A stretch of 64,000 nt of DNA from Pyropia yezoensis (GCA_009829735.1 CM020618.1:23669346-23733345); one strand, 5' to 3'; positions 50,876 to 61,352 are shown, counted from the first letter of the stretch. The notes: a model not told the origin generated them from the letters alone. Translations and numbers: made by a program.

Positions 50876-52849
50876 TCACCCTCCAAGGTCAACGGGTACC
50901 TCTACCACCCCATCCTCCCACACCCGCAATCGGGTGCCAAGGCGCACGTGGACGCCCCCCAGCCCCCCCCCCAGAGCCGGCGCCGCGGCGGCGAGCGCGG
51001 TCCCGCCCGCCGCGACCGCCGCGGGCGCCACCCCCGGCCGCCCCGCCACCGACGCGGCACGCGTCGCAGCGCGGGCGGCCGCGCACGCAGCCGTCGCCGC
51101 CGCCGCCGCCGCCGCCGCCGCGTCGTGGGCGGCGGCCACCTCCGGGCCTGCCGATGCGAGGTGCGCCGCCACCCCCGCCGCGCCCGCCGCCAGCGGCGCG
51201 TACACAACCCCCGCGGGGATGTCGGCGGCAAACGCGCCTCGGCCGCCTCGGCCGCCGCGGCCGCGGGCACCGCCCAGCGCCACCATTACCCCCAGCCGGG
51301 AGAGGTCCGCTGCCCCAGTGTCGTCCGCCGCCGCCCCTGGGGTCGCCGGCAGGGAGGCGAGCTCCACCAGCAGCGCCACGTAGGCGCTGTCGGCGCCCCC
51401 CCCTCCGGCCGGGCCGGGGCGGTCCGCCAGCACCAGCCGGACACCCAGGGCGGTCGCGGCGGCGGCCTCGAGCGCCGCCACCTCTGCCGCCGCCCTCCTG
51501 CTGGCGGCGGCGGCAGCGACCATAGCGGGCGACGCCAGCGCTGCCGTCCACGCGCCAGGCGGCGCGGCAACGCCCAGCGCAAGGACCGCCCCCTCCTCCC
51601 CACCGGCCACGCCCCCGGCGGCGGTCTCGGCGGCGGGCTCGGCCAGCCCCGACCCGCCGTCGGGCGGGCGCGCCGGGAGCCCTCCCCCCATGCCATCCGC
51701 CCCCCCCTCCCCCGACGGGAGGCCGAGCCACACGTCCTGGCCGTCCACCAGCAGCACCCGCCCCCCTGACAGCGAATGTCCCCCCCCCGCGCCGCGGCTT
51801 GCCGCGTCCACCGCCCGCGCGAGGCGGGCCCACGCAGCGTCCCCGCCCGCCGCCACAGCAGCGGCGGCCGACGGGTGGACGCCGACGGTAAGGCCACGGG
51901 AGCGGGCGAGCGCGCCACGGAGCACCTCGGCCACCCGTCGCGGCCGGTCGGCAGCCACAGCGGCGGCGGCGGCCGCCGCCGCCGCAGCCGCCGCCGACCG
52001 CGCGCGTGCCGCGGCCGCGGGGGGGCCGAGCAGAAAGTGGAGGAGCGCCTCCGCAAAGGCGGGCCGCGGCGAGCGCCCGCCACCGCGTCGGGAGGCGGCG
52101 GCGCCGGGGACGGGGTCGGCGGTGCCCCAGGGGGCGCCGCCCCCGCCGCCACCAGGGTGGGCCCCCCACCGGGGGGGGGGTGCCCAGGCGGGGGCGGCGG
52201 ACAGCTCCGCGAGCGGCGGCGCGCCCAGACCCACCTGGGGAAACAGCTCGGCGAGCGCGGCCGGGAGGTTGTCCGAGCCGAGGACCACCGACAGGGCCTT
52301 GACTTCTGCGGTTAGGGGCGTGGGGGCGGGGGGGTCCCCGGCGGCCAGTGCCGTCGCCGCCGGTGCTGTCACCGCCGGCCGGCCGCGTGGTGGCACCGGC
52401 GGCACCGGCGGCACCGGCGATGCCGGCGACACTGTCAGTGGCGGCGACCCGCTGCCGCCGCCAGCCTCAGCGGCGTGGACGTACAGCTCCAGCCGGCGCG
52501 GGGGGGTGCGTGGTACCGCCCCGCCGCCGCCGGGCCGTGCGCCCCCCCCCCGCGCCTGGGCCGCCGCCACGTGCGCGTCGACCGCGGCGGCGAGGTGCGC
52601 GAGCGCCGTCTCGTTGGCAGCAGCCGCCGCGGGCGCACGACCGACAAACCGGTCGGGGTGGACGCGGAGGTAGAGGCGGCGGAGGTGACGGCGGAGGGAT
52701 GCCTCTGGGGAGGCGGGCGGGGGCGCAGAGGGGGACGGCGGCGGGCGGGAGGAGAGGCGGCGGCAGGGGGAGCCGGTGGTGGGGGAAGGCAGCGACGGGG
52801 AGAGGATTAGGCGGCGGAGGGTTGACCGCCCACAGACGAGGCAGGACAT
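50876..52849 (-). CDS. DUF4460/DUF4461 (TCAIM-like) protein
   Basis: A 657-residue protein from ATG 52849. Residues ~50-95 contain LRRLYLRVHPDRFVGR followed by a helix with NETALAHLAAAVDAH. This matches DUF4460, a J-domain-like region in the mitochondrial protein TCAIM and its relatives. The larger C-terminal part (GLTVGVHPSAAA, VLLVDGQDVWLGLP, GVRLVLADRPG) fits the partner domain DUF4461. The N-terminus is Arg/Ser-rich and could be a mitochondrial targeting peptide. The family's biochemical role is poorly known; the HPD motif hints at Hsp70 contact. Extremely Ala/Gly-rich insertions (for example a poly-Ala run near residue 300) make it longer than typical relatives. No intron is needed. Confidence 0.65.
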   Translation of the reverse strand: MSCLVCGRSTLRRLILSPSLPSPTTGSPCRRLSSRPPPSPSAPPPASPEASLRRHLRRLYLRVHPDRFVGRAPAAAAANETALAHLAAAVDAHVAAAQARGGGARPGGGGAVPRTPPRRLELYVHAAEAGGGSGSPPLTVSPASPVPPVPPVPPRGRPAVTAPAATALAAGDPPAPTPLTAEVKALSVVLGSDNLPAALAELFPQVGLGAPPLAELSAAPAWAPPPRWGAHPGGGGGGAPWGTADPVPGAAASRRGGGRSPRPAFAEALLHFLLGPPAAAARARSAAAAAAAAAAAAVAADRPRRVAEVLRGALARSRGLTVGVHPSAAAAVAAGGDAAWARLARAVDAASRGAGGGHSLSGGRVLLVDGQDVWLGLPSGEGGADGMGGGLPARPPDGGSGLAEPAAETAAGGVAGGEEGAVLALGVAAPPGAWTAALASPAMVAAAAASRRAAAEVAALEAAAATALGVRLVLADRPGPAGGGGADSAYVALLVELASLPATPGAAADDTGAADLSRLGVMVALGGARGRGGRGGRGAFAADIPAGVVYAPLAAGAAGVAAHLASAGPEVAAAHDAAAAAAAAATAACAAARAATRAASVAGRPGVAPAAVAAGGTALAAAAPALGGGLGGVHVRLGTRLRVWEDGVVEVPVDLGG

Positions 52850-54286
52850 GGTCGGAGAACGAAACGGCAGGAAGAGAAGAGCAGAAAGGTGGTGGGGGGG
52901 AAGAGGAAGGCCAAAGGGACGGCCTGCACGAAGAGGATGGCCCGCAGTGGCCGGACTCGCGGGTGCAGCCCGGAGCGCCGTCTGTTAGAGTCGAGGGGGA
53001 TGACCGCAGTTGGCACTCCCACCAACGTGACCAACGGCGCATATTTGCCCATACTCGTGCCACAACACGTGGCGCTTGGAACTAAACGTGGCACAGTTTG
53101 AGGTCTCTAGCAACGTCGCGATGACTAAAACGGTCCAAAAACGTCGTATGTAGCGAATGTAGTTCGTTATATTTTTTCAAGTCATCTGTGCCACGAGGGC
53201 ACTCGCATGGCTCTCCGATAGTCCATTGACGATCGGCGTGACCGACGGAGGCCCGTTAGTCACGACGATACAGTCTGTATCCGCTTGGTGACCCCCTTGC
53301 AGGCGTTTGTAGCCCCCGTTCCAGGGATGCATCCTCCGGACGCACTGCGACGCGGCCGGCATACGACAGCGATCGACCGAATGTACCCCGAGCAGATCCC
53401 ACCTGTTCAGCGAGTAACAAGCACTCGATTGCAAGATTGAAGGACACGATCGGGCAGCCAGCAGTAGACGATCGGATGAAGTGAATGATAATTTCGAGCT
53501 TGATCTGACCAGGTGTCGTCGGTCCCATCCGACCACTTGACCTGCAAGGCTGTGGAAACTTGGTGAAACGTGCATGTAATTGAAAATATTCTGCGATGAG
53601 ACGAAAACACACCAGCTTTTTAATTGTGAATACAATAGTCACCAACATGAGTTGCACTCCGCCCTGTAGGTCAACGCCTTCGTGGATTGACTGTGGTGTC
53701 AGCCTCCGCTGACGGTCGTTGCCCACACAGTCGACGTCCTGTCCGTCTCTCTCATCGTACCGTCACGCTCTCGCCGCCGCGCCCCATCAACACCCCCTCC
53801 ATTTGGCCGTCGACGGTGCCGTCTAGTCCCGTGCCTACCTGCCTCCCCCCGTCCCCCTTCTTCCATTCCCCCTTTTCCTTCCGCGTTCAACCTCCTCGTC
53901 ATGGTGCGTTGGTTGGACAGCTACCCGAATGTGACTGTTGCGCTTGTCAGTCACGACGGCGCACACGCGGTTTTCACCGTCCGTCCCCCGCGCGCGTCGC
54001 AATGGCGTTGCGCGTGGCGCAGGCGGCTTGTCGGACCGTACTTTTGGTCTTTCTGTTCCCATTCCGCTCATGCCCTCTTCTGGCCTGCGCGTTGTTGCTG
54101 ACGCGCTCTCTCCCATGCGCCGCGCGGGCTACCTTGGACATGATTCTTACTCTACCTTGCCATGCCATGTCCCGTCTTCCCGCCGCCCCTTTCTTTTGTA
54201 CTCCTTTTCTTCCTCCGTTTGTCACCATCATTCCACCCTCTTGCCCCCACTCTTCCCCCTGTTTTTAGTCGTCGGCCGCGGGGGAT
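52850..54286. other. Intergenic region upstream of SEC61 beta
   Basis: 53090-53650 is of moderate GC with only short unsupported ORFs. 53750-54270 is pyrimidine-rich and may hold the SEC61 beta promoter and 5' UTR. A TTTTTAG string just before the ATG could be a 5'-UTR intron acceptor. Confidence 0.45.
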
Positions 54287-55003
54287 ATGCCCACGGGCAT
54301 TCGGCGCCGGGTCACGGCGGGCGGCGCGTCGGGGCCGTCGGGCGGCGGCGCGTCGTCGGGCGCGTCTGGCGGTCGTGGGGCAACACCGGCAGCCAACCGG
54401 GGGAGCGCCTCGGGCGGCCTGTCTCTGCGGTTGTATTCGGACGATGCGCCGGGTTTGAAAGTGTGCGTTGGAGTGTGGGGCTGTTCTTGACCTTGGTTCT
54501 TCTCCGTGTCTGTCTCTCTCACTGCGTTTGCTTTGCTCTCGTATGGTGGAGCGGTTTATTGCTGGTGGCGGAGTGCATCTGTATGCGCCGTAGCGTCGCA
54601 TCCTTGTGGGTATTTCGGGGCTGTGGCGGCGGAGGTTGCGGGACGACGCCGGGGCTTGTGCGGCGAGGGTTCCGCATGAGGCGCACGCGCTGTGGAGAGC
54701 ACGGAGAGGATAATGTCGGTGTGGCTTGTGCGTTGGCCGTGGTTCATCGTGCTGTCTGTCGCTGTGCCGGTGCCTCCTTCGGTACGATGCGCACGCTTGG
54801 GCAATGTTCCGTTTCTGACATTGTATGGTGTGATGGTACGGACGATATCATCCCGTGGTGCTTGCTCCTCTTGCTCTCTCGGTGCCTGTTTCCTTTGCAC
54901 TTCGGACTGCAGGGGCCCCATGACCGTGATCGTGTCCAGCCTGGTTTACATTGTGATTGTGTGCCTCCTGCACATTGGCAACCGCCTGTTCGGGTCATCC
55001 TAG
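54287..55003 (+). CDS. SEC61B: Protein translocation channel subunit SEC61 beta (two exons)
   Basis: Exons 54287-54462 and 54913-55003, separated by a 450-bp intron (GTGCGT...CTGCAG), give an 88-residue protein. The N-terminal 45 residues are Gly/Ser/Ala-rich and basic, typical of the cytosolic part. The family signature LRLYSDDAPGLKVGP spans the splice junction, the Val codon being split 2+1. A single hydrophobic segment follows (about residues 63-82, VIVSSLVYIVIVCLLHIG), ending NRLFGSS. This tail-anchored protein is part of the SEC61 channel in the ER membrane. Without splicing the first exon frame ends at 54490. Length and architecture match plant and animal homologues closely. Confidence 0.9.
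54463..54912 (+). other. Intron of SEC61 beta
   Basis: Donor GTGCGT after AAAGT and acceptor GGACTGCAG. Removing it restores the conserved GLKVGP motif. Predicted from conservation. Confidence 0.8.
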
Positions 55004-55191
55004 CGGCTATGTAGCTCCCATCCAGGGCGAGTGTTTCTGATATAGTCACACTGGCTTGTATCAAACAGAGAAACGGACAAAAAAACACGATAAGAGTAGA
55101 TGTTTTCCCCTGCCAACCGCCTCAGTGCACCTGCGCGCCGCGGGACCCATCTCGCCGCGAACCCCCAGGGGGAGGGCCCGCACATCCCCCT

Positions 55192-56082
55192 TCAAAACCG
55201 CCCACTCCGCTTCCGCCCCGTGTACTTGCTGTCCACCCGCGTCTCCCGTCCTTGCCGCCGCATGCGGTCCTTCTTGGCCAGCACCCGCTCCTTGCGCGTC
55301 ACCCCCCCACCAGCCGCGGCGGTCCCACCGCGGGCGCGTTTGCCACCGCCCCGGCCCGTGCGGCGACCCTCGTGACCCCCCCCACCCCCGCCGCCGCCAA
55401 CCCCGTCCTCCACCCCCCGCGCGGCGGGCATAGCCGCCGCCCCCCCCGCCGCGCGGCCGCCCGCCCCCGCGGTGAGGACGAGGAAGTACTTCCTGGCCTT
55501 GGCCGAGTGCGGGTAGTCGACGAGGACCCCCCCGGAAAAGCCCGCCGCGGCGGCCGCGGCGGCCAGCACCTGCACCTGCGCGGCGCCGTCTGGGTAAAAC
55601 TGGAGCGCCGCCCGCGCGCCGCGGCGGAGGCTGGTGTAGAGGGCGGAAAAAAACGCCTTGATGCGCCGTCGCGGCACCTCGGCCGACGACGTTGCCACGC
55701 ACAGCCACTGGATGGCCGACACGGAGATGGCACCGTCGAGGACACCCGGACGACACGCAAAGCCCCCCGCTCCGGCGTCGGCCACCAGCCGGTCGGCGTG
55801 CGCGGGCGACGACTCGGCGAGCATGGGTGGGGAGATGTCGTACGCAATAACGTGGTGGCCCTCGGCCGACAGCACCGCCGACGACATCCCGGTGCCGCTG
55901 CCCACGTCGAGCAGCAGCTGGGGCGTGGGGGACGGTGGCAGCGCCAGCAGCTCCAGGCACCGCTGCGTGAGGGCGGCCTGGATGGTGGCGTTGCGAGAAG
56001 AGGTGGCGTACTTGGACGCCTCTGCGGTGGAGTAGTAGACTGCGGGGGGCGCCACGTGCTCTGGCCGCCTGCTGCTGTTCAT
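55192..56082 (-). CDS. BUD23: 18S rRNA (guanine-N7)-methyltransferase BUD23
   Basis: A 296-residue protein from ATG 56082; the open frame continues upstream but the conserved family starts at MNSSRRPEHVAPP. Signature regions: YSTAEASKYATSSRN; SAM-binding motif I LLDVGSGTGMSSAVL; DISPPML; FRPGTFDG-like GFACRPGVLDGAISVSAI followed by QWLC; FFSALYTSLRRGARAALQFY; GGVLVDYPHSAKARKYFLVL; and the C-terminal signature DSKYTGRKRSGRF. BUD23, with TRMT112, methylates a guanine of 18S rRNA and is needed for small-subunit maturation in the nucleus. A Gly-rich insertion precedes the basic tail. Convergent with SEC61 beta, 188 bp apart. Confidence 0.95.
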   Translation of the reverse strand: MNSSRRPEHVAPPAVYYSTAEASKYATSSRNATIQAALTQRCLELLALPPSPTPQLLLDVGSGTGMSSAVLSAEGHHVIAYDISPPMLAESSPAHADRLVADAGAGGFACRPGVLDGAISVSAIQWLCVATSSAEVPRRRIKAFFSALYTSLRRGARAALQFYPDGAAQVQVLAAAAAAAGFSGGVLVDYPHSAKARKYFLVLTAGAGGRAAGGAAAMPAARGVEDGVGGGGGGGGHEGRRTGRGGGKRARGGTAAAGGGVTRKERVLAKKDRMRRQGRETRVDSKYTGRKRSGRF

Positions 56083-56370
56083 GGTGGTCCAAAACCAGAA
56101 AGGGAGGCGAGCGGGCGAGGAGGCGGGAGCGGCCAGCCAACCAGCAGAGCAAGCAACAATAGTAGCCGCGGTTTGAACTGCAACCAAGCCGCTTAAACAG
56201 GGAAAGAAGGTGACGGGAGGGGGGGTGGACGAGTGGTAGGCAGAGCGTCCCACGGAATGACCGAACAGCGGTGCGGCGAGCATGGCAAAGGAAGGGATAA
56301 GCAGTAGAGTAGTGTATTCAACAAGACCACGTGGACGACGGCGTCGACGAGGTCCCAATTCCGAGTGAAA

Positions 56371-56679
56371 ATGAGCGACTCAGCCTGTTTTCGTGACACA
56401 GCAACCCGAATTATTGCCGCCCTCCGCCCCTACATGACCGTCGCCCACACGCAGTTGCTGGCTGCGATCGGGTACGCGCACTTCGTGGTGGAGCACGCCG
56501 TCGGCCTCCACCGACGAGTCGCAACGACGGCCGACCCGGCGTCGGCGCCGCTGGGCGTCCCATTCTACGCCTTCCTCCCCCGCACCGTCTGCGGCGGCTC
56601 GCGGTGTGCGTGGGCGCTCGAGGCCGACCGCCTCCTCCGGCGAGGGCTGCCCCCCACCGCCCACCGGGTGGGCTGGTAG
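56371..56679 (+). CDS. Small hypothetical protein
   Basis: A 102-residue ORF from ATG 56371, divergent from BUD23 with 288 bp between starts. The first ~55 residues have a natural, helix-prone composition (IIAALRPYMTVAHTQLLAAI), unlike the chance ORFs around it. Pro/Arg-rich tail, two Cys-containing segments, no clear membrane span and no recognised domain. It could be a real small gene sharing a bidirectional promoter with BUD23. Function unknown. Confidence 0.4.
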   Translation: MSDSACFRDTATRIIAALRPYMTVAHTQLLAAIGYAHFVVEHAVGLHRRVATTADPASAPLGVPFYAFLPRTVCGGSRCAWALEADRLLRRGLPPTAHRVGW

Positions 56680-57046
56680 GCGGTGGGGACGATGGTGAGG
56701 GTGACGGCGCTTGGTGCCGCGTGGGGGTGACGCGCCGTTGCGCTGTGGGCGGCGCACGCGGTGGTGGCGGTGGTTTGGAAGAGGTCAACTACATGGAGCA
56801 CTATGATTGTGGCGCGACAGGCGAGGCGGACCGGTAACCAGTGAGTGCGGCGGTGGCGTGGCCGTTGGGGTGCACATGGTCACACTCAACGGTGGTCGGC
56901 CCGGCCGCGAGGTAGCAGCTGGCAGCTGTCTAGTGTTGACGGCCACGCCCTGTCGATAAAGAACCGCACATGTACAAGCGACGCTCATCCCCCTTCCCCC
57001 TCCACCCCCGCGCCCAGCCTCCCTCCCGCCCTGCCGCCCAAATCCA

Positions 57047-59533
57047 TCATCGCGAACCACGACCCGTGAGTGGGGCCACGTCCTCAACGTCCCGCGCAAC
57101 CTGCTCCCGCGCCGCGGCGTCGGCGGCTGCGATGGAGGCCGCCCCCCCCCCCCCCCCCCCCGCCCCCCCCCCCGAAACCCCCTCCTCTCGCAGCGCGGCA
57201 ACGACCATGTCCACCTGCGCAGCGACCTCAGGCTTGCCCGCCTCGATAAACGGGGGCTTGACGGCTACGAGGGCCTCCCCAATCTTGGCCTCCCACAGCA
57301 GCCCGTCCGTCCGCATCTCGGTGAGCACCGACGCGAGACCCGCCTCGTCCGCGCGGCGGCCAACCGACTGCACCAGCGCTACGTACGTTGTAATGGTCGG
57401 GCAGATGCCCGCGGCACGCATCTCAGCAAGCAGCTCCAGCGCACGGCCTAGCTTCCCCCGCCGGCCATACCCGTGGACTAGCGCCGAGTAGGTGTAGACG
57501 TTGGGCTTGAGCCGCGCCGCTGTGATGGCCGAAAATACCGCCTCTGCCCGCGGCATGTCGCCTGTCCGCACGCAGCCTGCCACCAGGGAGGTGTAGGTCA
57601 CCAGGTTCGGCTCCACCCCCGCTGCCCGCATGTCCTCAACCAGCGCAAAAGCGTCGCCGAGGCGGCACGCGCGGCCGAGCGTGTCCACCACCGCCGAGTA
57701 GGACACCACGTCGGGCTTGGCGCCGCTCGCTTGCATGTCCTCGAGCACCCCCAGCGCTGCGTCCACGTCGCCCACCACTCGGTGGGCGTTGAGAAGCGCA
57801 TTGTACGTGACCGCCGTCGGAGCAATGCCAGACGACGCCATCAGAGCGTGCACCTCGGCGGCGCGGTCCACCATCTGCGCCCGCGCGCACGCGTTGATAA
57901 GCGTACAAAATACCTCCCGGTTGGGCTTGAGGCCCCGCGCAATCATCTCGTCGAAAATGGCAAACGCGTCCTCGAGGCGGGAGGAACGGGAGCAGGCGGT
58001 CATTAAGCTGTTGTACGTGGTAGCGTTCCCTGTAAAGCCCTTGGCCTCAAGCCGGCGCTTCACCTCCATCGCCCGATCCGCATCGCCAACCCGGGCGCAG
58101 CCGGCCAGCAAGGTATTGTAGGTGACCAGGTCCGGGCCAGTGACGCCTCCATTGTTGACCCGCTGGGACTGGGCCTCCATTTCGTCCGCAAGCGCAAACG
58201 CCTTGCGCAGCAGTCCCTGTCGGCGGCATCCATTGATGAGCACGTTCCATGTAAAGTTATCCGCCTCAACGCCCCAAGCGCGCATCTTGTCCAGTAGCTG
58301 GAACGCCGCATCCAGCTGCTCCGTCCGCACGCACACGTTCAAGCACGTGTTGAACGTGACCACGTCGGGTGTGACGCCCGAGTCGGCCATCTCGGCCAGC
58401 CCCTCAAACGCTTCCGGCAGCCGCCGCGATCGCGCGCAGGCGTCCAAAAACATATTGTAGCCGCCCCGCGCGAGCGTGTAGCCCGCCGCGCGCATCGCCT
58501 TTTTCACCGCAATCGCGTCGTCGAGCAAGTTTTGTTTGCAAAAGAAGAAAAGGACGGTCCGGAAGGCGAGAGCGCCCAGGTGCGCCATCGTCCCTGGATC
58601 CAGCGCTGCCCACTCGCGGGTGAGGCGCTCGCCACGGCCGAGGCGGGCGAGCAACACAAAGAGCTCCGAGTACAGGCGGCGCTCAAATTCCGGCCGCCTC
58701 CCCGCTGAGTCCAATGCGGTGATGACGCGCAGCGCGTCAAGCAGCAAGCACGCTTGGCGTAATTGGCGGACGACGCGAATGACCAGGACCAGCGGTGCGT
58801 CTGCAGCGGCAGCAACGAGCGCGTCGGTAGCACCCTCCAACTCCCCGCGGGCAAGGCGCTTGGAGACGTCTGAGTAGATGCGCGCCTGGGTGGGGGTAAA
58901 GGTAGCGCCGACCGCGTAAGGGGGAAAGGACATGTTCGCCGAGGAAGGCACCTCCGCGGCCGCCGACTCAGTCCCCGGCAATGCTCGTGCCCCCCCCCGC
59001 TGCCTATTGGAAGCGTCCAGCAGCCCGGCGGGTAGTGAGGAGCCGGGGCTGTACGACGCGGATGTCAACGCCACGTGACCCCCCGCCTGCGCATTGCCGC
59101 GGGTGCGGGGAGAGCCGCCCCCTGCCGCGTCGTCGACATCGTCGGGTCCGTCAGCACTATCGACGCTGCCGCCATGGTCCTGCCTGGCACCCGCAACGTG
59201 GCCTGGTGGGCCTGGCCAGTGCGCCACGCCCGGCCGGCGGGTGTGGGCCGCCGCAGGCCGTGCGACGAGCGCCAAACAGGGGCGCTGGCGAAAGGAGGTG
59301 GCCGATGGGAGCGGCACGCCAGGGGATGAGTGCGGCGAGCGTGTCGCCCAGGCGCCGCGACCGGGTGGTGGCCACAGCACAGGCGGCACGGGCACCACAA
59401 ACGGGAGGAGCGGCGGCGACTGCACTTGAGGGGACGCAGGCGGCGCGATGGGAACCGCCGCGGTACCCCCCACACCACTACCGTCACGGAGAGGGACCCG
59501 AGGGCGACGACCGTCTGGAACAGCACCGGTCAT
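57047..59533 (-). CDS. Pentatricopeptide repeat (PPR) protein
   Basis: An 828-residue protein from ATG 59533. The first ~200 residues are Pro/Ala/Arg-rich and may include an organellar transit peptide, though the initial residues are not a clear match. Residues ~260-720 hold about a dozen P-type 35-residue repeats, for example TPDVVTFNTCLNVCVR, GPDLVTYNTLLAGCAR, APTAVTYNALLNAHR and EPNLVTYTSLVAGCVR. There is no DYW or E domain, so an RNA-binding rather than editing role in plastid or mitochondrial RNA stability, splicing or translation is expected. A poly-C run near 57137-57175 encodes a C-terminal Gly stretch. Single exon. Confidence 0.93.
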   Translation of the reverse strand: MTGAVPDGRRPRVPLRDGSGVGGTAAVPIAPPASPQVQSPPLLPFVVPVPPVLWPPPGRGAWATRSPHSSPGVPLPSATSFRQRPCLALVARPAAAHTRRPGVAHWPGPPGHVAGARQDHGGSVDSADGPDDVDDAAGGGSPRTRGNAQAGGHVALTSASYSPGSSLPAGLLDASNRQRGGARALPGTESAAAEVPSSANMSFPPYAVGATFTPTQARIYSDVSKRLARGELEGATDALVAAAADAPLVLVIRVVRQLRQACLLLDALRVITALDSAGRRPEFERRLYSELFVLLARLGRGERLTREWAALDPGTMAHLGALAFRTVLFFFCKQNLLDDAIAVKKAMRAAGYTLARGGYNMFLDACARSRRLPEAFEGLAEMADSGVTPDVVTFNTCLNVCVRTEQLDAAFQLLDKMRAWGVEADNFTWNVLINGCRRQGLLRKAFALADEMEAQSQRVNNGGVTGPDLVTYNTLLAGCARVGDADRAMEVKRRLEAKGFTGNATTYNSLMTACSRSSRLEDAFAIFDEMIARGLKPNREVFCTLINACARAQMVDRAAEVHALMASSGIAPTAVTYNALLNAHRVVGDVDAALGVLEDMQASGAKPDVVSYSAVVDTLGRACRLGDAFALVEDMRAAGVEPNLVTYTSLVAGCVRTGDMPRAEAVFSAITAARLKPNVYTYSALVHGYGRRGKLGRALELLAEMRAAGICPTITTYVALVQSVGRRADEAGLASVLTEMRTDGLLWEAKIGEALVAVKPPFIEAGKPEVAAQVDMVVAALREEGVSGGGAGGGGGGAASIAAADAAAREQVARDVEDVAPLTGRGSR

Positions 59534-60114
59534 GGCGGGGGCAGGGGGGGGGGGGGGGGGAGAGGAGGCGCGCAGAGCAAGGCCGCGTTCGCAGGGAGGA
59601 ACGAGAGGCGGACGCCAGCGACGGACGGTGTCGCCGTGCTCGGTCCCGATAGGTAGGCCACGGCGAGGAGATTGCGAGGGCCAAGCTGGGGAGAAGGAGA
59701 GGTGCGACGGTCCCCGACCGAGCTCTCCTGTGTTGACCCTTGGCCATACACAGGGGGACTACTTTAATGAATTGATTAGTTTTTGACACGGTCACGAAGG
59801 CTCTCAATCTGGCGTCTCCCGGCGCTCGGGTGCCATGGCAGGCTTTTCACGAGAAAAAAGTATACGTTTAATTACAAGTAATATATAGATTAATCTGTCT
59901 GGGGCTCTGCGCTTTTAGATTAATGACGAACAAATCCCGTATTGATACCACGTACATTCCTGATTTCTGAGGCAATTGCGGCCACAACTGTTCGACTGAG
60001 ACTGGCTGTTGTCTCACCTGAACCCTTCTCCTCATCGCACAAAAGTCCCCCCTCGGAGCGCCAGCGGGCCAACATTGTCGGAGTCACGGGGCGGCTCCCA
60101 GTGACACAAGGAAC
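59534..60114. other. Intergenic region, partly A/T-rich
   Basis: Upstream of the PPR gene. 59855-59900 is A/T-rich with TATATAGATTAATCT, which could contain promoter elements. No supported gene. Confidence 0.45.
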
Positions 60115-60372
60115 TCATTCTTCATCCAGCCCATCCATACAGCGCCCGCCCTCACCCACACTATCGGTTGCACCACCACTCTCCCCATCCTCTGCAGCAA
60201 CTGAACCAAAGAAGACGAGGTCGTCCTCGCTCATGTTGACGCCGTCCAGGAGCTTGAGGTTCATGTGCACAAACATTAGCTTGGCCACCTTGTCATGGGT
60301 CAACCTGTTCCGGATGAGGGAGTGGATAGACTTCTGCTTTGAAAAGGACCTCACCACGGCGCGAATTCAGTC
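60115..60372 (-). pseudogene. hAT-family transposase C-terminal remnant
   Basis: About 85 codons whose start, RSFSKQKSIHSLIRNRLTH then DKVAKLMFVHMNLKLL, matches the C-terminal dimerisation region of hAT transposases (FS...I...RNRL...K...V..NL.LL). The frame is closed by a TGA just upstream, and no catalytic part is visible. A degenerate acidic tail follows. A dead fragment of a cut-and-paste DNA transposon. Confidence 0.7.
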
Positions 60373-60399
60373 GATCCTGGACCTGCCCTGGACCCCGCA

Positions 60400-61352
60400 C
60401 CCTTGACCTGGTCAGCCGGACTCCCAAGGCCAAATGCTGGTCGAAACGCCCGAGTAGGTGGGCAGGTTGGTGGTTTGACTCGGGACACCAAGGGCAACAT
60501 TTAGTTCCTGCAAAGACTGTTTTATAGGGGGCTACTTTGTTGTCACCGTCGTGGCGACCATCGTGTTCCCCGGCATCAAAATTGGCTTAGTCGCATCTTC
60601 TTCCCCGGGCGTGGGAGCGGATTAGAGGCGTTGCAAGAATGTGGGATCAAGGATTTATTACTATTTGGCGTTGCAACGCGGAGGTTGCTTACGCCAAATC
60701 CCACTCATGCCTCTCCCCCCCACGACCTCCTGCGACCTTAGACCCCCACGCCCGTGTTGCTTGGCACGCTGGGAACCCCCTGTGACCTCGACGTGGGTCC
60801 GTGTTAACCTTGACGGACCCTCTTGACTGCCCTTGCCCCTTCCATGTTGGTGCGTTGCCTCGCGGCGGGTGCCTGGTCCTACGAGCTAGCGGACTTGGTC
60901 CTGGTCTCCCTTGTTCCCTTGGGTACCTCGTACCTTGTCCCGTTGTACCGGTTGACTTCTTGGATCCTCGTTCCGTCGTTACTCGCCTTCTTGAGCGCTT
61001 CCTCGGTGGTCCCCGACGTACCGCGAACCCGTTTGCACTCAGCTGTCTTACCGCCTGTCGCGGGATCCCTGTAAGGTTGCACGTCTGTACCACCACCTGG
61101 TTTCAGGAGCCCATGAGCACCACACTCGTCGTCGGTCTTGTTCCCGTCGGTCTCCTCGTAGCCCACATCGTTGCCGGGCCCCACACGTCCTTGGTCCCCC
61201 TCGGGAGGAGGAGCGTGACGACCGCGTACGTCTGGCCCGCCCCTGTTTCCTCTTGGTCCATCTGTAGTACGCCTGGCCCAGACGCGGGGCGACCTTGAGC
61301 AGCTCGTTCACCTTGACCACCCGGTACGCCTGGCCCAGTAGCGGGGCCACCT
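60400..61352. other. Repeat-like region without recognisable gene
   Basis: Holds a short hairpin (60663-60699) and two direct copies of a 57-bp unit starting GTACGCCTGGCCCAG (61267 and 61324). A minus-strand ORF at 60879-61184 has balanced composition (EALKKASNDGTRIQEVN) but no domain. It may be the remains of another mobile element. It forms the 5' flank of E4. Confidence 0.4.
60663..60699. repeat. 37-nt hairpin
   Basis: Outer stem ATTTGGCGT/ACGCCAAAT with an inner GCAAC/GTTGC stem. Role unknown. Confidence 0.6.

Noticed and set aside
53901..54101. 66-codon ORF upstream of SEC61 beta as an extra exon
   Set aside because: SEC61 beta is complete without it and the ORF has no matching domain; more likely 5' UTR or chance.
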